This document shows positions 18,017 through 26,079 of a DNA stretch of 64,000 nt, in pieces. The notes beneath the pieces were generated by a model. It worked only from the letters and a program-made list of their open reading frames with translations. It was not told the DNA's origin and did not search any database. How positions within the stretch are numbered: the stretch's first letter is position 1; each line of letters starts with the position of its first letter. The translations under genes and the position numbers were made by a program. This DNA is from DAISKN01 sp963716925 (GTDB taxonomy: Bacteria > Acidobacteriota > Vicinamibacteria > Marinacidobacterales > SMYC01), in NCBI GenBank assembly GCA_963716925.1, contig CAVQUX010000010.1:1674001-1738000 (forward strand), given 5' to 3'.

Positions 18017-18823
18017 CTATCGCGCGCTCCAGTCGGGCGCCCAGCCGGGGTCGACGAGGCGGAGATTCCGTCCCAGCGCCGACAGCGCCCGCATCTCCGC
18101 TGGAGTGAGCTCGAAGTCGAAGATCCCGAGGTTCTCCCGAAGATGCTGGAGGCGCGAGGCCTTCGGAATCACGGCGACCCCGGGCTGCTGGATCAGCCAG
18201 CGCAGCGTCACCTGCGCCGGCGTCCGGCCGTGAGTGCGTGCGATCTCGACGATCGAAGGCTCCCGGGTGACCCGACCCTTGGCGAGCGGCGTGTAGGCCA
18301 TGATTCGAAGGTCTCTCTCCCGGGCGAAGCGTGCCAGGTCCTGTTGATCGAGAAACGGATGGAACTCGACCTGGTTCACTCCCACGGCCGCGAGGTCGAG
18401 CGCCTGTCGCCACAGCGGGATCGTGAAGTTGCTCACGCCGATGTACCGGGTTTTTCCGCTCTCGGCCAGGCGTGTCATCGCGTCCAGCGTCTCGCTCAGC
18501 GGCACGTCCACAACCGGCCAATGGATCAGGAGCAGATCGACGTAGTCGGTTGCGAGACGCTTCAGGCATTCGTCGGCCGCCTTCGGCACCGCCTTCGTCG
18601 TCAGGCTGTCGATCCACAGCTTCGTCGTGAGGAACAAACTTTCCCGCGGAACCCCGGACTCTTTCACACCTCTTCCGACCTCGCGCTCGTTCTCGTACAT
18701 CTGCGCGGTGTCGACGTGCCGATAGCCGAGCTCGAGGGCTTCCCGAACGGCTCGCACGCAGTCGTTCCCTCGGAGATCCCAGGTCCCCAGACCGAGCGGA
18801 GGAATGACGGGCACCATCTCCAT
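18017..18823 (-). CDS. Aldo/keto reductase
   Basis: 268 aa, cytosolic NADPH-dependent carbonyl reductase family. The catalytic tetrad is visible: Asp and Tyr in RHVDTAQMYENE, Lys in LTTKLW and His in LLLIHWP. The cofactor end has PGVAVIPKASRLQHLREN. The length is typical of the short AKR5/2,5-diketo-D-gluconate reductase-like group, but the real substrate cannot be told. It converges with the cytochrome gene, three bases between stops. Confidence 0.92.
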   Translation of the reverse strand: MEMVPVIPPLGLGTWDLRGNDCVRAVREALELGYRHVDTAQMYENEREVGRGVKESGVPRESLFLTTKLWIDSLTTKAVPKAADECLKRLATDYVDLLLIHWPVVDVPLSETLDAMTRLAESGKTRYIGVSNFTIPLWRQALDLAAVGVNQVEFHPFLDQQDLARFARERDLRIMAYTPLAKGRVTREPSIVEIARTHGRTPAQVTLRWLIQQPGVAVIPKASRLQHLRENLGIFDFELTPAEMRALSALGRNLRLVDPGWAPDWSAR

Positions 18824-18905
18824 GGTCCGATCAGGATATCCCGACCAACCATCGAGATCGTACTCCCGTGAGTCTTTCGGTAGAATGGAATCGATCCCGA
18901 ATCAC

Positions 18906-20777
18906 ATGAAGAAGTGCGCGCTGTTTCTGTTCGGCGTCGCCGCCGCGGGCTGCGGTGTGAACGAGCGCAGCGAGCCCGCACCCGCAGCCACGCGCGAGGC
19001 TCCCCGCCCGGAGACACTTCTCCGCGTCTACGACGACGATGCCGTATTGCTCGAGCTGCAGACGGCGCAGAAAGCAGCCGAGGACGATTCGACGGCCGAG
19101 TGGAAGGCCGTCCACATCGATCGCGACCTCAAGCAGGAAAAGCGATTTCATGGAAGCCTGGCCCAGTTGTTCCTCACGCTCCCGGCGGATGAGAAGACAT
19201 CGCTCCTCGCGTGGCTCGCGGCGAACCCTCTGGGAGACTCGGACCAGGGGCTGGTGGCGCGGATTACTCTCGGAGACGAGCGGGCGGTCGACGAAGCGGC
19301 AGCCGTCCTGAAGAGCGGCGACTCCGGGCGATGTCCCAACCTCATCTCGTACCTCAGCTGGTTCGATTGGACCGACGTTCCGCGGCTTCATCGCGAGCGA
19401 GAGGCCCTCCTTCTGCCCCTTCTCGATCACCCGGATCCGGCCGTGGTCTCCCGGTTGACGGCGATTCTCGAAAAACAGGGGGAAGAATTCTGGTGGGAGC
19501 CGGTGAAGCGGCGGATGTCCGATGGAAAGTATCAGAACAAGGGCCGCCTGGTGAGCCTCGTGAAGAACGCCTCTTCCCCCGAGGCCGTCGACCTCGTGCG
19601 CCAGGCCATGAGGCATCGGGCTCCCGGGGAGAACCCGGACCTCTTTCTTTACGCCTTGCAGCACATGGCGAAAGAAGGAGAGGACCCCGAGCGTCGGGCT
19701 CGAGCCCAGGAAGCGCTCTTCGCCGCGGTCGAGAACGCGCCCGAGGAGTCGGGGAGCGCCTATTTCTTCCTCTTCCAACGGGACCCGGACCGCACGCTGC
19801 CGCTTGCCGAGAAGTATCTGCTCGACGTCATGAAGCAGGCGACTCTGAAAGACGACTTTCCCGCCTCGTTCGTCCTGCGCGAATGGGGCCGAAGGACCGG
19901 GGACGACCGGAGGGAGCTTCTTCGCTCGTGGACGAGTCATCCACAGCTCGGACGCTACGCCCTCGAAGCCCTCACCGAGCTCGAGGCGGGCTCGGAGAAC
20001 GAGGCTCTCGTCGAGCAGTGGCTCGAGCTCGCGGCCAGGACAAAAAACCCCTACGTCTATCATCAGGTCGCCGCCATCGGCGGCGAGAAGGCGAAAGCTG
20101 CGGCGCTCCGACTGCTGAAGGAGAGCGGCGCATCGCCGGAGAGGGAAGTCGGGCTCTGGTGGGCGATCAACGACATAACGCTGGAGAAAGCCCTCGAGGT
20201 CTCGGTGAGACACGGACTCCTGACGAGTATGCCTTCACCCGCGACGCTTCGAGCAGCGCGTGTGGAAGACGATCCTCTGGGGAACCGCTTCTTCCAGTGG
20301 GTCTCGGTCATGGTTCGTGAGGGCCGAGCCGCCCACTTCGACGCCGAGACGGGAACGTTTCCGAATCGCCACGACGAGCTGATCCTGAAGGAGATTCGGG
20401 ACGCCGGTGGCGGACTCTTCCAGCCCGCGCAGGCGATCGAGGCCTGGCGGAAGGATGGCGAGTACTACGACGTCGCCTTCGAGCACGGGGGAAAGTGGTA
20501 TCGATTCTCGGCGGAGAACCTGGGCGATTGGTACGACGTCGACGCGGTCATGGACGCGGCGAACCGCGCGCTCGAGGATGCGGGGGCGTCGGAGCGCTTT
20601 CACTCCATCGTGACCGGTGGGCAGGATGCGCTCCTCGTCCTGGCGAGGCCCGAGAGTCTGGACGCGGCGGCCCGGGAGCTCAGCCTGCCGAGAGAAGGCG
20701 ACGCCGAGAGCGCACGCGAGCTGGGAAAGGCATTCGAGGCCGCGGTCATCGAGCGGCTCGGCATCGGGGAGAAGTGA
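18906..20777 (+). CDS. Large lipoprotein, helical repeats, unknown function
   Basis: 623 aa from the ATG at 18906. Signal peptide MKKCALFLFGVAAAGCG has a lipobox ending in Cys, so it is probably a lipid-anchored periplasmic or surface protein. The next residues are Ala/Pro/Glu-rich. From about 60 to 450 helices recur in pairs, suggesting HEAT-like repeats, and near 500-540 an alpha+beta part holds GKWYRFSAENLGDWYD. I do not recognise a family. Earlier in-frame starts would bury the lipobox, hence this start. It is divergent from the aldo/keto reductase. Confidence 0.75.
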   Translation: MKKCALFLFGVAAAGCGVNERSEPAPAATREAPRPETLLRVYDDDAVLLELQTAQKAAEDDSTAEWKAVHIDRDLKQEKRFHGSLAQLFLTLPADEKTSLLAWLAANPLGDSDQGLVARITLGDERAVDEAAAVLKSGDSGRCPNLISYLSWFDWTDVPRLHREREALLLPLLDHPDPAVVSRLTAILEKQGEEFWWEPVKRRMSDGKYQNKGRLVSLVKNASSPEAVDLVRQAMRHRAPGENPDLFLYALQHMAKEGEDPERRARAQEALFAAVENAPEESGSAYFFLFQRDPDRTLPLAEKYLLDVMKQATLKDDFPASFVLREWGRRTGDDRRELLRSWTSHPQLGRYALEALTELEAGSENEALVEQWLELAARTKNPYVYHQVAAIGGEKAKAAALRLLKESGASPEREVGLWWAINDITLEKALEVSVRHGLLTSMPSPATLRAARVEDDPLGNRFFQWVSVMVREGRAAHFDAETGTFPNRHDELILKEIRDAGGGLFQPAQAIEAWRKDGEYYDVAFEHGGKWYRFSAENLGDWYDVDAVMDAANRALEDAGASERFHSIVTGGQDALLVLARPESLDAAARELSLPREGDAESARELGKAFEAAVIERLGIGEK

Positions 20778-20871
20778 TTCGGTCTCAACGGCGCGCTCCG
20801 GCGCCGGGAGGGAGGACTGACTTCGAATCAGTCGTCGCAGCGCGCGTGGGATCAATCCGGGTGCCTGCCTG

Positions 20872-21504
20872 TCATGGGTTCGAGTGGCTTCCAGGGTTCC
20901 AGTTGAGAACGAGGGTGATCGGCGAAGTGACGCCTTCTTCGCTCTCGACGTTGATCAGGAACCTCTGGCCGTCCGGCGCGACCGCGTATTGGTGCCTGAA
21001 GGGCCCCGTCGCGAGAATGGGTCCACCGGCGATGTGGGTCGCGAAGAGCGCTACCGGAGTGCCCGCTTCGAGTCGCTGCCCGCCTTCCGCCGGGGTGACG
21101 GGCGTCGCCATCAGCTTCCCGTCGAGGCCGATGTAGAACAACTCGCGGCCGTCCGCCCGCCAGCGCGGCTGCGCTCCACCGTCCGTCGACACCAGGGACT
21201 TGGCGCCCGGCCCCGGGAACGCCTGCACGTACACCTCGAAGCGTCCTGACTCGTCCGACTGATAGGCCACCCACTGCCCGTCGGGCGAGAACTTTCCCTC
21301 GCGCTCCTGGTAGATCGAGTTCGCGAAGGGAATGGGCTTCCGGTCGCTCACGGGGAGCGAGACCGGCAAATATGAATTCGAAATGCAGAATTGCAACAAC
21401 CGGGGGCGGCTTCCACCCAGGAGGAACGAATCCCGAATCGGCCCCGCCCCGTCGAGCGGCGGGGTCCAGTTCAGGACAACGGAGATTGGCGCCCCGGTCC
21501 GCAA
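20872..21504 (-). pseudogene. PD40/TolB-like protein remnant(s)
   Basis: About 210 codons without a proper N-terminus. The body has GKFSPDGQWVAYQSDESGRFEVYVQAFPG and PRWRADGRELFYIG, the end-blade pattern of the PD40 sensor kinases found at 23371 and 26076. It ends ITLVLNWNPGS, and its own start reads PISVVLNWTPPLDGAG, which is the same kind of C-terminal tail. So two tails sit in one frame and the piece looks like fused leftovers of two copies. No kinase domain is present. Confidence 0.6.
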
Positions 21505-21525
21505 GCCGCCGAAACGGAGACTAGC

Positions 21526-21609
21526 AAGGTCGTCTTCATCCTGAATTTCTTCGACTACCTGCGGCGGATTGCGCCTCCGCTAGAGGACAGTTTTCCCTGT
21601 GGGTGCTGA
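21526..21609 (+). pseudogene. C-terminal scrap of a PD40 kinase
   Basis: 27 codons reading KVVFILNFFDYLRRIAPP then a stop. They match the very end of the intact kinase at 26076 (RIVFILNFFDYLRQIAP). It is on the opposite strand to the remnant next to it, so the 0.8-kb block 20872-21609 holds pieces in both orientations. It is too short to be a gene. Confidence 0.55.
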
Positions 21610-21651
21610 TCGGAGGAAAGCCTCGGCGCCCGCCGTTCCCGAAGAAACGTT

Positions 21652-21690
21652 GATTCATCAGATATATTACGCTAATATTGCTGATGAATC
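21652..21690 (+). promoter_or_regulatory. 39-bp near-perfect palindrome over the DUF4143 ATPase start
   Basis: Left arm GATTCATCAG and right arm CTGATGAATC match perfectly over 10 bases. Next to them, ATATTA and TAATAT continue the pairing after two mismatches, giving 16 of 18 paired around a CGC centre. The stretch is A+T-rich in a GC-rich region and contains both possible start codons of the next gene (TTG 21678, ATG 21684). It can form either an operator for a dimeric repressor or an mRNA hairpin covering the start. Confidence 0.6.
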
Positions 21691-22958
21691 TGCGAAATCG
21701 CGCAATTCGAGAGCGACTTCTGAACCGCGCGGCGGGAAAGCTCGGCCGGATCGTTGTCCTCACGGGAGCGCGACAGACTGGAAAGACCACGCTCGTCCGC
21801 CGCACCTTCCCCGAGACGCCGTATGTCTCGCTCGAAGATCCCGCCGTCCGGCCGACGTACTCGCGGATGAGCGCGATGGAGCTCCGCGATCGATACCCGA
21901 CGGCGGTGTTCGACGAGGTCCAGAAGGTGCCATCTCTGGTCGAAACCGTGAAAGCGGCTTATGACAGCGACCCGCACGTGCGATACCTGCTTCTGGGCAG
22001 CAGCCAGATTCTTCTTCTTTCGAAGGTCAAGGAAAGTCTTGCCGGCCGGGCCGCGATCGAGGAGTTGTGGCCGCTGACGATCCCGGAAATGATGACGGAC
22101 TCCTGGGAAGATCCCGTTCGATCCTCCCGGTTGATCCTCTGGCTCTCGGATCCCCGGCCTTCGCGTCTGACCGTTTTCGACGGGCTCCCGGTCGCGAGCC
22201 CGGGCTTCGCCTTCGCCGCACGACAGCTCGAGCAATACCTGGAGTACGGCGGAATGCCTGTCGTCCACGACCCGGAATTGACACCGGAGGAGAGGTACCA
22301 GTGGCTACGGGACTTTCAGAGAACCTACCTCGAGCGCGACGTCACGGACCTCGCGGCGCTTCGAGATCTGGAGCCCTTCGTCGTGGCGCAGAGAGTCATC
22401 GCCGCCCGGACGGGGCGAATGGTGAACTTCAGCGACCTCGCTCGCTCGGCCTCCATCTCGCCCGACACCGCGCGCAGGTTCCTGCGCTATCTCGAGCTGA
22501 GCTATCAAGTGCTCCTTCTTCCTCCATTCTTCCGCAATCGCGAGAAACGACTCTCGAAGTCCCCCAAAGTGCACGTGCTCGATCCCGGCATCCTCCGGGT
22601 TCTCTTGAACCGAAGAGGAGAGCTGACCGGCGAAGAGTTCGAATCGGCGGTCGTGTCGGAGATCTGGAAACAGATTCGTAACGCCGGTCTTGCCGTCGAG
22701 CTCTTCCACCTCAGAACCCACGATCGCCGCGAAGTCGATCTCTTGCTGGAGCTCGAGGCGGGATTCGTTCCCATCCAGGTCAAGAAAGCCCTTCGCGTCG
22801 GGCCGACCGATGATCGATCGCTTCGCGATCTGGAGGAGCTTCTCGACAAGCCGGTTCTTCATTCCTTCGTCCTTTCGCTCGATCGGGAACCCCGGGAGCT
22901 CTCTCCGGGCGTTCATGCGTTGCCCGTGGCGTGGGCGCTGGGCCCACTCTCGCCGTGA
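21684..22958 (+). CDS. AAA ATPase with DUF4143 domain
   Basis: 424 aa from the ATG at 21684 (a TTG two codons earlier is possible). Walker A is LTGARQTGKTTL near residue 30; Walker B-like AVFDEVQKVP follows and LLLGSSQILL is the sensor region. The C-terminal DUF4143 part has ARTGRMVNFSDLARSASIS, YLELSYQVLLLPPFF and HDRREVDLLLE, the last like a restriction-endonuclease-fold end. These stand-alone ATPases are scattered among bacteria and archaea by transfer and have no assigned role. Start region lies inside a palindrome. Confidence 0.9.
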   Translation: MNLRNRAIRERLLNRAAGKLGRIVVLTGARQTGKTTLVRRTFPETPYVSLEDPAVRPTYSRMSAMELRDRYPTAVFDEVQKVPSLVETVKAAYDSDPHVRYLLLGSSQILLLSKVKESLAGRAAIEELWPLTIPEMMTDSWEDPVRSSRLILWLSDPRPSRLTVFDGLPVASPGFAFAARQLEQYLEYGGMPVVHDPELTPEERYQWLRDFQRTYLERDVTDLAALRDLEPFVVAQRVIAARTGRMVNFSDLARSASISPDTARRFLRYLELSYQVLLLPPFFRNREKRLSKSPKVHVLDPGILRVLLNRRGELTGEEFESAVVSEIWKQIRNAGLAVELFHLRTHDRREVDLLLELEAGFVPIQVKKALRVGPTDDRSLRDLEELLDKPVLHSFVLSLDREPRELSPGVHALPVAWALGPLSP

Positions 22959-23038
22959 GGCATCGCATCTTCCGGGGGCGGAGAGCTTCAACTTCTCGAA
23001 TCCGTTGAAGACCGCCCCTCGCCTCTCGGAGGGCGTTG

Positions 23039-23251
23039 TCAAATAGCGCCAGGGGTGCTTTCAGGGTCAGGTCTTGGGTACGAGAATGCTCTCCAGTTCC
23101 CGTAGGATACGGAAAGCTCCAGGCGGATGAGCTCCGAGAGCGACACTCCCAAGGCGGCGGCCTCCCTCTTCAGAGCGATGTGCAGGCTCCTCGGAACTGC
23201 AACCCTACGACTGGAAGCGACCGAAGCCGGCGGCCGCGACAAGGATCGCAT
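23039..23251 (-). CDS. Small ribbon-helix-helix (HicB/Arc-like) protein, possible orphan antitoxin
   Basis: 70 aa. The core SRRVAVPRSLHIALKREA followed by AAALGVSLSELIRLEL has the strand-helix-helix pattern of RHH DNA-binding proteins and resembles HicB C-terminal domains. A toxin partner is not visible on either side. The start is the ATG at 23251; the frame is open further upstream without support. It lies convergent to the DUF4143 gene and divergent from the first PD40 kinase, so it could control that promoter (inference). Confidence 0.5.
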   Translation of the reverse strand: MRSLSRPPASVASSRRVAVPRSLHIALKREAAALGVSLSELIRLELSVSYGNWRAFSYPRPDPESTPGAI

Positions 23252-23311
23252 CCAAGCGAAGGAGCTTCGGGAGTTGAAAAAAAGCGCGGAGGGCGCTGAA
23301 CTGCTGAGCCG

Positions 23312-23341
23312 TTGCGGACTCCGATTCGCGGCGGATACAAT
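23312..23341 (+). promoter_or_regulatory. Candidate promoter for the tandem kinase genes
   Basis: TTGCGG (23312-23317) and TACAAT (23336-23341) are 18 bases apart and lie 30 bases before the ATG at 23371. The -10 is one base off consensus. This is a pattern match only. Confidence 0.4.
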
Positions 23342-23370
23342 CCCGTTCGCCTGCCGAAGAACCGAACCGC

Positions 23371-26079
23371 ATGACCCTCGCGACCGGAACCCGCCTCGGA
23401 TCGTACGAGATCCTGGGCGCTCTCGGCGCCGGGGGGATGGGGGAGGTTTATCGCGCCACGGACGCGAAGCTGAAGCGCGAGGTGGCAATCAAGGTTCTGC
23501 CGGACGCGTTCGCGCGAGACGAAGAGCGCATGAAGCGATTCGAGCGGGAGGCTCAGGTTCTCGCGTCGCTCAATCACCCGAACGTGGCCGCGATCTACGG
23601 AGTCGAGGAAGCGAACGGGATGAGGGCCCTGGTGCTCGAACTCGTGGAAGGACCGACGCTCGCCGAGCGAATCGCTTCCGGCCCGATTCCTCTGGATGAC
23701 GCCCTTCGCATCGCCTCTCAGATCGCGCACGGGCTCGAGGCCGCTCATGAGAAGGCGGTCATCCATCGCGACTTGAAGCCCGCGAACGTGAAGCTCACGA
23801 AGGACGGGGACGTGAAGATCCTGGACTTCGGCCTCGCGAAAGCGCTCGAGGTCGATCCGGTCCCCGTGGAGGAGAGCAACTCGCCCACGTTGACGCGAGC
23901 GACCCAAGTGGGCGTTCTTCTGGGAACGGCGGCGTACATGAGCCCGGAACAGGCGAAGGGGAAGCCCGCGGACCGGCGCGCGGACGTGTGGTCGTTCGGT
24001 GTCGTTCTATACGAGATGCTGACGGGGAGGCGGGCGTTCGACGGTGAGGACGTGTCCGAGACTCTCGCGCATGTCTTGACGAAGGAGCCGGATTGGAGCG
24101 CACTACCGCCGGAGCTTCCGAGCCGTGTGCGGGAGCTCCTCGCTCGATGCCTGACGAAGGATCCGAAGCAAAGGCTCCAAGCTATCGGCGAAGCGCGGAT
24201 CGCGATCGAGGCTCGAGAGGCCGCGGTGCCGGCGCCGATGGCGAGCGCTTCGCCGGCGTGGCGACGGGTTCTGCCCTGGGCCGCCTTCGGCAGTGTGTTG
24301 GGAGCTGCCGTGGTGCTGGGCGTCCTGACGCCCTGGCGCTTCTCGAAGCACCCGGCGCCCGTGCGTGTCTCCACCGAGCTCGGCGCCGACGCGTCGCTCT
24401 TCACCGAGTTCGGTACGGCCACGGCCCTCTCGCCGGATGGCGCGGTGCTCGCCTTTGTGGCGACGAAGAGGACCGGCGGGCCGCGACAGCTCTACGCGCG
24501 AAGGCTCGATGAGCTCGAGGCATCGCCTCTGCCAGGAACCGAAGGCGCTTCGAGCCCGTTCTTCTCCCCGGACGGGGAATGGATTGCCTTCGTCGCCGAC
24601 CGCAAGTTGAAAAAAGTCTCGGTCGCAGGAGGCGCCGCGGTCACGCTATGCGACGCGGACTTCAGCGGGTGGTGGGCGGAGGACGGAGGGATCGTCTTCC
24701 AGCCCAGTGGCGGGTTCAGAACGAGCTTGTCTCGTGTCTCCTCGGCGGGTGGGACGCCCGAGCCGATCACCACGCTCGAGCCGGACGAAGTCGCTCAGAT
24801 CCACCCGCAGGTGCTGCCCGGGGGCAAGGCGCTCCTTTACACGAGTCACAATGCTCGAGGTGGCTTCGACCACGCGAACCTCGTGGTACAAAGTCTTCCG
24901 ACGGGCACGCGAAGGGTCGTGCAGAGGGGCGGATACTACGGACGCTATGTTCGGAGCGGTCACCTTGCCTATATCCGGGAAGGGACGCTTTTCGTGGCGC
25001 CTTTCGATCTCGACCGTCTCGAGGTGACCGGTCCGCCCGCTCCCGCCCTCGAAGGCGTGCAGTCCAACCCGTATGTGGGTGTGGCGCAGTTCGCTTTCTC
25101 CGACAACGGAACGCTCGGATACCTGTCCGGAGAGAGCGATATCTTCAACGCGCCGATTCATTGGATGGACCGCGAGGGGAAGCCGACGCCCTTACGGGCC
25201 GCGCCCGCGAGCTGGCACAACCCCTCGTTCTCTCCGGACGGCCAGAGGCTCGCGATGCAGATCCACGACGGCAAACAAGAGGACGTGTGGATCTACGATT
25301 GGGCGCGCGACACGCTCACTCGCTTGACGCGCGACCCCGCTGACGACGGCTGGCCCGTCTGGACTCCCGACGGCAGCCGCATCGCGTTCAGCTCGGCCCG
25401 GGCGGGGAATGCGACCTTCAACCTCTACTGGCAGCCGGCGGATGGGACGGGCGAGGCGGAACGTCTCACCGAGAGCGAAAACAATCAGTGGGCCATGTCG
25501 TGGCACCCCAGCGGCAAGTTTCTCGCCTTCTATGGAAGCGCCGGCCCGCAGACGGGCTCGGACGTCGCGATCCTGCCGATGGAGGGAGACGAGACCTCGG
25601 GGTGGAAGCCGGGAGAGCCTACGGTCCTCGTGAACGACGCCCTTCAGGACGGTTGGCCGGCGTTCTCGCCGGACGGGCGTTTCTTGGCGTATCACTCGAG
25701 AGACAGCGGGCCATTCGAAGTGTACGTGCGCCCGTTTCCGGGGCCGGGTCCCAAGTGGCAGATATCGAACAACGGAGGGGCCTATCCCGTCTGGTCGCGA
25801 ACCCGCCGCGAGCTTTTCTACAGCACGAACAACCAGATCATGGTGGTTCCCTACGCCGTCGAAGGAGAGGCGTTTCGCGCCGAGAAGCCGCGACTCTGGT
25901 CCAAGGGGTCCTTCCGGAGCTCGCGAGGGCTTACGTGGCGGCCGTACGACCTGCACCCCGACGGCGAGCGCTTCGCGCTGGTCCCGCGCGCCGAGACCCA
26001 GACGGAATCGACGCACGTCGTCCTCATCTTCAATTTCTTCGACGAGCTGCGGCGCATCGCGCCTGTGGGAAGACGATGA
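23371..26079 (+). CDS. Transmembrane Ser/Thr kinase with PD40/TolB-like sensor (copy 1)
   Basis: 902 aa. Kinase domain 12-280: glycine loop LGAGGMGEVYRA, Lys41 in VAIKVL, His132-Arg-Asp134 in HRDLKPAN, Asp152 in DFGLAK, GTAAYMSPEQ activation segment. One helix at about 300-321 crosses the inner membrane. Residues 330-900 form a periplasmic beta-propeller with PD40 motifs (FSPDGEWIAFVAD, FSPDGQRLAMQ, WTPDGSRIAFS, FSPDGRFLAYHS). Its stop overlaps the start of copy 2 (ATGA at 26076), so the pair is one transcript. Ligand and targets are unknown. Confidence 0.93.
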   Translation: MTLATGTRLGSYEILGALGAGGMGEVYRATDAKLKREVAIKVLPDAFARDEERMKRFEREAQVLASLNHPNVAAIYGVEEANGMRALVLELVEGPTLAERIASGPIPLDDALRIASQIAHGLEAAHEKAVIHRDLKPANVKLTKDGDVKILDFGLAKALEVDPVPVEESNSPTLTRATQVGVLLGTAAYMSPEQAKGKPADRRADVWSFGVVLYEMLTGRRAFDGEDVSETLAHVLTKEPDWSALPPELPSRVRELLARCLTKDPKQRLQAIGEARIAIEAREAAVPAPMASASPAWRRVLPWAAFGSVLGAAVVLGVLTPWRFSKHPAPVRVSTELGADASLFTEFGTATALSPDGAVLAFVATKRTGGPRQLYARRLDELEASPLPGTEGASSPFFSPDGEWIAFVADRKLKKVSVAGGAAVTLCDADFSGWWAEDGGIVFQPSGGFRTSLSRVSSAGGTPEPITTLEPDEVAQIHPQVLPGGKALLYTSHNARGGFDHANLVVQSLPTGTRRVVQRGGYYGRYVRSGHLAYIREGTLFVAPFDLDRLEVTGPPAPALEGVQSNPYVGVAQFAFSDNGTLGYLSGESDIFNAPIHWMDREGKPTPLRAAPASWHNPSFSPDGQRLAMQIHDGKQEDVWIYDWARDTLTRLTRDPADDGWPVWTPDGSRIAFSSARAGNATFNLYWQPADGTGEAERLTESENNQWAMSWHPSGKFLAFYGSAGPQTGSDVAILPMEGDETSGWKPGEPTVLVNDALQDGWPAFSPDGRFLAYHSRDSGPFEVYVRPFPGPGPKWQISNNGGAYPVWSRTRRELFYSTNNQIMVVPYAVEGEAFRAEKPRLWSKGSFRSSRGLTWRPYDLHPDGERFALVPRAETQTESTHVVLIFNFFDELRRIAPVGRR

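Noticed and set aside
22981..23011. Inverted repeat CTTCAAC/GTTGAAG after the DUF4143 gene as a terminator
   Set aside because: The loop is long (11 bases), the stem is weak and no T-run follows, so it is not a convincing intrinsic terminator.
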